Source: Verrucomicrobiota bacterium (GTDB lineage: Bacteria; Verrucomicrobiota; Verrucomicrobiia; Verrucomicrobiales; Verrucomicrobiaceae). From it: 64,000 nt of DNA. Position 1 is the first letter of the stretch. Each line of letters begins with the position of its first letter. The position numbers and the translations under genes are program-made. This document shows positions 54,701 to 63,700 of the stretch, piece by piece. The stretch spans positions 1-64,000 of the forward strand of contig JAFLEI010000038.1 of assembly GCA_017301975.1 (NCBI GenBank). The letters are read 5' to 3'. The notes beneath the pieces are model-generated. The model saw nothing but the letters and a program-made list of their open reading frames with translations, was not told the DNA's origin and did not search any database.

Positions 54701-57700
54701 CACCACCCACCGCGCTGTCGGCCGCGAGCGTGATCGCCCCGCCGTAACTGGCCGTGCCAGTGCTGTTGGTGATGGCTCCTGCAGGCAAAGCCGTCAGCCC
54801 GGTGCCGGAGATGGTCACCGCTTCCATGTCGGTCAAAAGCTGACCGGCCAGATTCAAGGCTGCCCCGGCTTGGACGATGATTCCTGCAGAAGCCGTGGCC
54901 ATCGTCGTTCCGGAAGCCTGCAACAGGCCTGCACCCACCGTAATGGTGCCGGAATAGGAGTTTTGCTGCCTCAAAATGAGAGTGCCATTGCCCGTCTTGC
55001 TGAGATTGCCACTGCCCTGAAGCTGATAGGCCGTGGTCGCGGTGCCATTCGTCGATCCATCATCCACCGTCAAAGTGGAGCCGCTGGCCACATCAAACTT
55101 GCCGCCACCCGTGCCGATGTTGAAAACCATGCCAGCGCCCACGTTCGTGGACGTGATGACATTCACATTGAAGTTCTGGCTCGCCAGAGAGAACGTCCCG
55201 CCATTGGTCAGGGTCACCGTCTTGAAATTGGTGCCACCCGCCACGGCATTCCCCAGCGGATTCGAGGTCGTGTAGGTCCCCGCCGTGTTTCCAACAACGG
55301 AAAGAACCGTCGAGGCGCCATCCACCGTGATGTTGCCCGTGAAGGTGTTGGCCTGCTGGTTGATGCTGAAAGTGCCGGCCGTGAGGGCAAGCCCGCCTGC
55401 GCCAGAGATGATCCCGCTCGTCGTGATCGTCCCCACACCAGCCTTGGTGAGCAGGTTTCCGCCATTGGACAGGTTCCCGCCAAGGGTCAGCAGGCTCGTG
55501 GCGGAGCTGTTGGTCCAGGTCTGCGCCGAACCCATCACCACCGCGCTGTTGATCGTTGCGGCGGCCGCACCGTTTTCCAGAGTGATGCCCGTGGAACTGC
55601 TGGAGGAATCAATCGTCAGCGTTCCTCCGTTGATGGTGACCGCGCTGGTGGCTGCAGCATCAAAGGTCAGAGTGTTGATGAGAAAGCTCGAACCCAGGGT
55701 CGTGGTCAGATTTGTCGCCCCGGGTGTCGTCGTGTTGAAATGGACGTTGGTGGTGGAACCAGGCAGCGCAAAGGTGTCTGTGTCGCTCGTGGCGCTGGTG
55801 CGCCAGTTGGTGGCTGCCGTGGTGAGGTTGAAGGAATTCCAGTTTCCGTCCACGGCCCCTGACCAGTAAGCATTCGTAGGCGTCGCATTCGTCACGAACA
55901 ATTGCAGCGACCCGTCATTGTTGATGAGAATGCCGCCATGGGTGGTGTCCACACCGGTGAAGCCCGCCAGGGTGAAGTTTCCAGCATTCGCAATGCTTCC
56001 GGAGTACCCGCTGATCAAAGTATAGGCGCCCACCGTCAGCGTCCCCAGGGTGTTGATGGTGATCTGCGTGTTTCCGTTGATCACGGGCGCCAGAGCGGCG
56101 GAAATAAGGTCATTAACTCCCGATCCCACGGTGTTGGCGGAACTCAGGTCAAAGCTCAGATTGCTGAAGCTGTTGGTCGTGAGGAGGCCGCCGATCGTCA
56201 GCGTTCCAGCACTGCCCATGATTCCAGCATTCAGCACGGAGCCCTGGTCAAAGGAGGTCGCGCCATTCGTCCCCAGCGTCACCGCACCACCGATGGTGCC
56301 AGTGCCGCCCAGCATGCCCTGCAGCCCCTGCGTGGCGCTGCCATTCACCGTATAAGCGTTGTTGGCCGCGCTGGAGCCATTGATGAGAAGCGTGCCGTTG
56401 TTGACGGTCGTCGCCCCTTCATTCGTGTTCGTCCCGGAGAGTGTCCATGTACCCGTTCCCTGTTTGGTGATGGCCGTGAAACCGCCCGCCGCCAGCGAAC
56501 CGCCCGTGGCATCCGCGATGGTTCCTGCAATCGAGCCCGTGCTCACACCGTCGAGCACCAGCGTGTTTCCCTTGGCTGCTGTCACCGTCATCGCATTGCT
56601 CACACCGCCCGTGATTGCCACTGGCGCGTTCGCCACCAGCGTCGTGGCCACACCCGTCGTGCCGCTCGACAGCGCGAGGCTCGTGAAGCTCACACCATAA
56701 CCATTCGCGCCGTTGATCGTCAGCGTGCCGGCCGTGTTCGCCGTGGTGCTGTTGGTCAAGGCTCCAAACACCAACGTGTTGCCTGTCGCGGCGAGACCAC
56801 CCGCGTTGCCCACGTCAATGATGCCCAGCGCATTGTTGATGTTGAGCGCAATGTTGTTGCCAAAGGTGATCGTACCATCGCTGGCACCACCGTTGTCATT
56901 TCGAATCTGGAGCGTGGCTGCCGTGGTGGTGCTGGTAAAGGTCACCGTACTGCCGGCCGCCCCAAGATTGCTCACGGAGTTCGCTCGCGCGACGCCTCCG
57001 GCACCGCTCAGCGTCAGGGCGCTGAATGGATTGGTGCCACCCGTGATGCCCGTCATGTCAAGGAAGCCGGTCCCGCTGTAAACGAGAGTAGGCGCGGCCG
57101 CCGTGCCCGTCACGTTGCCCACGACGGTCATGCCAGATCCGCTGAGGGTCAGCGTGCCGGTGCCTGCCTGAAAGTCGATCCCGCCCAGATTGACGGTGCC
57201 CGAAGCATTGTTGGCAATGGTGTAGGCGGCACCCGATGTCACCACGCTGAATCCATTTGTAAACGTCATCCCATAGTTGCTGCCGCTGGTCAGGGTCAGC
57301 GCCTTGGCCGTGGTGGTGAGCGTGGTCGCCGCCCCGCCAAAAGTCACACTGTTGCTGAGATTGCCGCTGCTCGCCGCATCCACATTGATCGTCACGCTGT
57401 TGGTTGCCACCGTGATCGGGTTGACCACGCTCAGGCTGGAGTCTGTGCGGATGTCCAATGTCCCGTTCGTCAGGGCAATGGTGTTGGTCGTCGCCCCAAA
57501 GTTGGCTGCGGTTCCGTTCGTGATGATCCGTAAAGTGCCCGTGCCGCTCATGTTCAGCCCGCCGCTGTAGTTGGTGGTGGCCGTCGCCGTCGGAGTTACC
57601 TGCAGGATTCCGGTGCCGCTGTACGTCAGTGCCACCGTTCCGCTGCCATTGCTCACATCACCAAGCGTGGTAAAGCCGGAACCGTTAACCGCCATTGTCG

Positions 57701-60700
57701 CTGCTCCTGCCGTGGAAGAGCTGACATTGCCCAGATCCACAATGCCCGGCAATGCCAGATTGTTGGTGATGGTGGTGGAGCCCCCGGTGGAGCCGTTCAA
57801 ATCAATACCGCCGGCAAACACAACACTCGCCGAGCTGCCCGCCACTGAAGCCGAAGACGATGCAACCCCGCCAATTCCGTTGATGGCGATCGTTTTGCCG
57901 GCGGCGTTCGCCTTCAATTGCGCCAGGGTGAAGGTGACCGGGGTGGCGCTGCCATTCACCCCTGTGCCGCCGGGAAGCTGCCCCACGTTGATTCCGGAAC
58001 CCTGGGCTGGTGCGGCGCCAGTGGCCAGGAGCTGCAGCGGATTGTTGTAGGTGACGTTGCTGTCGCTGCGCAGCTCAAGTGTGCCGCCGTTGAACATCAC
58101 TGTGTTCGTGCCTGCGCCAAGCCCATAGGCGTTGGTCACTCTTGTCACTCCGTTGTTCAGCGTCAGGCCGCCAGTGAAGGTGTTCCCGCTCGTCACCCCG
58201 CTAAGATCCAAAATCCCTGTCCCGGAATAGGTGATGGCCGTCAGGGCTGTGGCCGTGGCAGAGTCTGTCACATTTCCCACCACCGTCACCCCGGCCCCTG
58301 CAATCGTCAGCGTCTGCGTCGTTCCTGCGGTGCTGTTGGTGCTGGTCACATTTCCCAGGTTCAGCATGCCGGGCAGCAGCAGATTGTTCGTGATGGTAAA
58401 TGCCGCAGTTCCGGCAAGATTCAGCGACACACCGCCAAAAGTGACGGAGTCACCGCTGTTGTTGTTGCTGTTGCTGATGCCCCCCACCGTCAGGCCGCTT
58501 GCAGTGACTCCCTGAAACGTAAGCTGGCCAAAAGTGAACAGGCTGCCATGGCCGCCCGATCCATTGATCGCCTCCCCCACATACAGCCTGTTGGTCGCCG
58601 CCGTGGCGTTGCCGACAATGATGCTGTTCGCATAGGTCACGCTGGAGTCATTGCGCACTTCCAGAGTTCCAAAGTTGTTGCCGGCAAAGGTCACCGCACC
58701 GCTGCCCAGGCTGTACTGCGTCGTGGCACGGATCGTCATCGCAGAGTTCGTGTCAGAGGTAGCCGTAGAGGCGTTGTTAAATGTGACGCCACCGCTAAAA
58801 TTGGTGTTCGCAGTCTGTCCGGCCAGCGTCAGCAGATCATTGCCGGTGTAAAGGATCGCCAGCGTGGTGCCCGCACCCTGCACAATGTCCCCGGTGATGA
58901 TTGTCACAGGCTGCGAATTGCTTGCAGACCCGATGGTCAGTGTGTGCGTGCCGAGAGACGCCGCCGTGCTGATGCCATCGATGGTAAAGGCTCCCGCCAC
59001 CCCGGTTCCCGCGCTCGGAACGGCAAACTGCGCTGTGGAAGATGCCCCGATGCCGTTGGTGATTGTGGTCGCAATTCCGGCGTTCAGAATCAGTCCAGCA
59101 ATCCGCAGACCATACCCCGCAATCGGATTGGTGCCGTTGATATTGGTGCCCACTCCCACGGCGTTGGTCACCGTCAGCGTCTGCCCCGTCACGGTTTGTG
59201 TGATCGCCCCCAGGGTCATCACCTGCCCGTAGCCCGTGCCATTGATCGCGCGGTCCACATTGATCTTGAGCGCCACCCCGCCCCAGGTAATCGCATTGCC
59301 AAAGTTCAGCGACGAATCAGAGCGCAAGTCGAGCTGACCAGCACCGGTCCAGTTGATCGTGTTGGCACTTCCGCCGAACGCATTCGCGCTCGTGCCACGA
59401 ATGATCCCTGTGGACGTGACATTCACACCACCCGTGAAGCTGTTGTTGCCGCCGAGCGACCACCCGCCCGTTCCGGCGATCGTCAGCGTCAGAGCGCCCC
59501 CGCCGCTGGCATTGCCAATGTTCCCGTTGAACTGGTTGATCGTGGCCACGGACCCACTCCCGGTGATACCGCTGACCGTACCGCCACCAGGTGAAGAAGC
59601 ACCTGCGGAGCCTCCCAGCGTCAGTGTCTTGGCCCCCGTGCCGTCCGTCAGCAGGTCGCTGTTGATCACCAGCATGCCGGGCGTGCCGTTGATGCCGTTC
59701 ACACCACTGGCCGTGATGGTGGCGTTCGACTGGCCGCTCAGGTCAAACTGGCGGTTGTTCAAGATCATGTTCGTGGCCCCGGTGTAGGTCATCTGCACGG
59801 TGTCTCCGGCCGTTGCAGTGCCTAGGTTGATCTTGCTCCCGGCAGCATCGGCCAGGGCGGTCACCAGCGTCAGCACATTGGCCCCCGAAGCTCCGGCAGT
59901 GTTGATCGTCAGATCTCCCGTGAAGGCCAGACTTCCCGCTCCGGTCAAATCTCCCAAAGTAATGGCGCCGGTTCCGGTCTTGATCACGCTCAGCGCACCG
60001 CCGGTGTTCTTGATTGTGCCTGTGAATGTTCCCGTGCCATTGCCCGCCCCAATCGTCACAGACGCGGCCCCGGCGCTCGTATTATCAACCGTGGCTGCAG
60101 GCCCCCCGTTGAAAGCACCAATGTTCACATTGTTGCCATTGAGGTCCAGAGTCCCTCCATTTTGCGTCAGAGCCGTGTTGCTCGCAGCAGCGCCAAAACC
60201 AGTGATGCCGGTGGCAAGCTTCACGGTGCCGCCATTGATGTAGGTGATGCCGGTGTAAGTCCCCACCGTGGACAGCAGTGCCGCATTGCCCAGCACCGTC
60301 GTCCCCGTGCTCAAGCCCCCGATCGTGAGTGTCGATGTCCCCGTGCCCTGAATGATGGGCACCTGGATGTTCAGAGTGCTCGTGCTGTAGTTGTTGATGA
60401 CCAGATCAGAGTTCGTCGCGGTGGCGCTCTTCAGGCCGTTGCTGGCGCTGGTGCCGGTGATCGAATAGGCGTTCGAACCGGTGAAAAGGATGCCGCCCTG
60501 CGTCAGCGTCAGCATATTGGCCCCCAGAGCCAAAGTCTGTCCCGTGGACCCGGCATTGATCCGCAATGAGTTGATCGTCACCACCGCACCCGTGGTAGTT
60601 TCATTGAGCACCGAGGAACTGATGGAATCATTTTTGGCCTGGGTCGTCAACGTGGTGCCGCTGACCTCCGCATACTGAACCCCCGCAGCAGCGGACCCAT

Positions 60701-63700
60701 TGGTCACAGAGATCGTCGCAGTCCCCAAGCCTGTGTTTGTCGCCCAGTTGTAACTGCTGCCATCATAGAAAACTGTGTTGCGTCCCGTCGTCGCAACCGT
60801 GTTCAGCGCAGAAGCAATCGTTACCGAACTGTTCGTCGGCGCGCTGATCAGCAGCTGCCCGCCCGCATTCGTCGCCGTAATGGCTCCGGAGAACGCAAGC
60901 GTGGTGCTGCCGGCACCGTTCGGCGTGAGCACGATTTGGTCGAAGCCGGCCTGCACCGCCAGTGTGGTCAGTGTCTGGCTGGTATTTCCAGTGGCCGCGC
61001 CGGTAATGCTCAGGGTGCCGCCGCTCACCGCACCTGCGCTCGCCGCACCCAGTGTGAGGGCGGCGCTCTGCAAAAGATTCGTCGCGGTGGTAAGGCCGGT
61101 GAAATCCAGCGCCAGCGTGCCGCCGTTGACCGTGACCGCACCGTTGGTGTTGCTGGCGGCATATCCCGCCGGGCCACCAACTGTCAGAGTTCCGGTGCCG
61201 CTCTTGGTCAGCGTGCCTGTGGCCAGCGTCACCGCCGTTGTGATGTTAGTGTTCCCTGGGCCGTCCACTTTGGCATTAAAGGTTCCCGTGAGCGTAGGAA
61301 TCACCAGCGCTCCCGTGCCACCAATGCGATTCACCAGAACAGAAGCAGCCGTCTGCGTAAAAGTACCGGTGTTGATCGAGTAGTTGTTCCCGCCGGTGAA
61401 ATACGAAGTGAAAGCACCAGATGAGACGCCATTCAAAGTCATCGTCTGCCCCGTGCCCGCGCCACCAATCGCGCGGTCCACATTGAAGTACGAATTGCTT
61501 CCACCGATGGTGACAGGTGTCGTGAGCGTGAAACCACTGTCCGCACGCAGATCCAGCACACCGCTGTTCACATTAACCTTGGAGCTTGCTCCCCCCAGCC
61601 CCCCCGCCACCGTCACACGAGTGATACCGTTGGTCATGGTGTAGGCATTGAGCGCATTGTTCCAGAGGGTGCTGGAATCAGCTGTCAACGTCACCGCCCC
61701 CAGACCGCTTTTGGTCACTGTCGATGTTCCGGTCGTCCCGCTGCTGCTCAACGCCCCTGAGATAACATAGTCGCCAGTACCAGCCAGGGTGATGCTCGAG
61801 TTGACCGTGGTGTTTTGGAAGGCAATTCCTCCGGCAAACTCCAGCTTTCCACTGCCAGCAATGCTCGGAATGTAGTTCCATGTCGTGTAGCTGACTGCCG
61901 TTGCAGCGACCCCAAGTTTGACAGGAGCCGTTGATGCAAACTTGAGCGAATAACCATTCGCGCCCATGAACAGGTCAGACCATCCGCTGTCTTGAAGCGA
62001 CAAGCCTCCTCCCAGCGTCATCGTGCCATTCGTCCCGGAGCCATTATTATCCACATTGAAAACCGTGGTGATCGAACGGCCGAGTCCGTGGGTGGAAAAA
62101 TCCAGCGATCCATTGTTTCGCAGATCAAGCCCGATAACATTGTTATTGGGAAGTCCGGAGCCCGTGTTGTTGAACGTCAGATTCCCGGTGCCCGTTCCGA
62201 GTGATGTGGTAAGCTTGAGAATGCCGGCGGTAAGCGTGAGCGCTCCACTGTAGGAATTGGCGGCACCACTGATGGTAAGCGTCCCCAGTCCGTTCTTGAC
62301 CAGCGCAAGCGTCCCGCCGCTCTCGGTGATGCTGCCGGAAATGACTGAATCGCCGTTGCCGGTGATGGTCCAGGTGGCTGCGGCGGTGTTGGTCAACCCT
62401 CCGGCGTAGGTCACCACGCCGTTGCCGATGTTGCTCAGCGTCGTGGCGGCGATGGCGGTGGTCGCCGCGCCATTGAAAGTGATTCCATAATTATGGTTGG
62501 TGTCAAAACTGAGGGTCAGTCCGGTCGTGGCCGAAGTTAATGAACCGAGGGTCAGCACGTTGCCCGTGCTGGAGTTCCCGATCTGCGGCGCCGCCACCAA
62601 TGTCCCGCTGGCCGTCTGCAGGATCAGATTGTTCGCGGACCAGTTGGTGCTGGTATTGCTCCGCACCTCCGTCATTCCTCCCGCCGCTCCAATGGTGGAC
62701 CCGCCGATGGATGCTGTGGATCCATCAATGCGGGTGGTTCCCGCAGTCGTGTTCAAGATTCCCTGCGTCGTGCTGGTCCAGCTCGAGTTGTTGCCGGAAA
62801 AGACCACCACCCCAAGATTGCTCTTCGTGATGTTCAGCGGGATGTTTGCTGCGCTGCTCGTCTTGATGTCCCCAGCGAACACATAATCGCCATAGCCGGC
62901 CAGCACCAAAGCCGCCGTGCCTGTGGTGACGGTGGTGATGGCATTGGTGCCGTTGCCGATGGTGATGATCCCGGGGTTGTAGCCCGCAGCCGTATAACCT
63001 GGCGCACTTAGGTAATTGGTCAGTGTCACGGTCTTGGCGCCGGTCACAGTCATGAGGCCGGTCGTGAGGTTGTACCCATGATCTCCCACAACGTTCAGCG
63101 TAAAGGTCCCGTTCGCGGCCACCGTGCCCAGCGTGATGGTCTGTCCCGCCGCCGTGCCTCCCACCGTATGATCAAGAAACAGCGTACTGGTCGCGGTCAG
63201 GCCGCTGATGCTGCCCCAGGTCTTGCTCGTGTCAGACCGCAGCTCCAGCTGTCCCCCAGCAAAAGAAATGGCTCCGGTGCCCATCGCACCCGCGCCATTG
63301 ATCCGCAGGGTGCCTGCAGTTGCGGTCGTGGTGCCGGTGTAGCTGTTGCTGGCATTCGTCAGCGCCCAGAAATCAAGACCCGTCTTGTTCACACCAGTGG
63401 CACTTGAGCTGTTCACGATCTGCCCCGCGAAAGTGTTGATCCCCGTATTGAACCCCGTCAGGGTCAAAGTCTTGGCACCGCTGCCGCTCGCCACAAGGTT
63501 CGTGTTGATCGTGATGCTGTTCGCCGCCAACAGCGAGGAACTGTCGATCGTCCCGCCGCCCGTGGTGCCTGCAAGATCAATGCTCCGGTTGTTCAGCGTC
63601 AGCGCTCCAGTGGCACCCGCATTCCACTGCAAACCACCCGTGGTTCCACCTGCACCCAGCTTGATGTTGCCATTGCCAGATGCGTCCGGCAGCGTGCTCA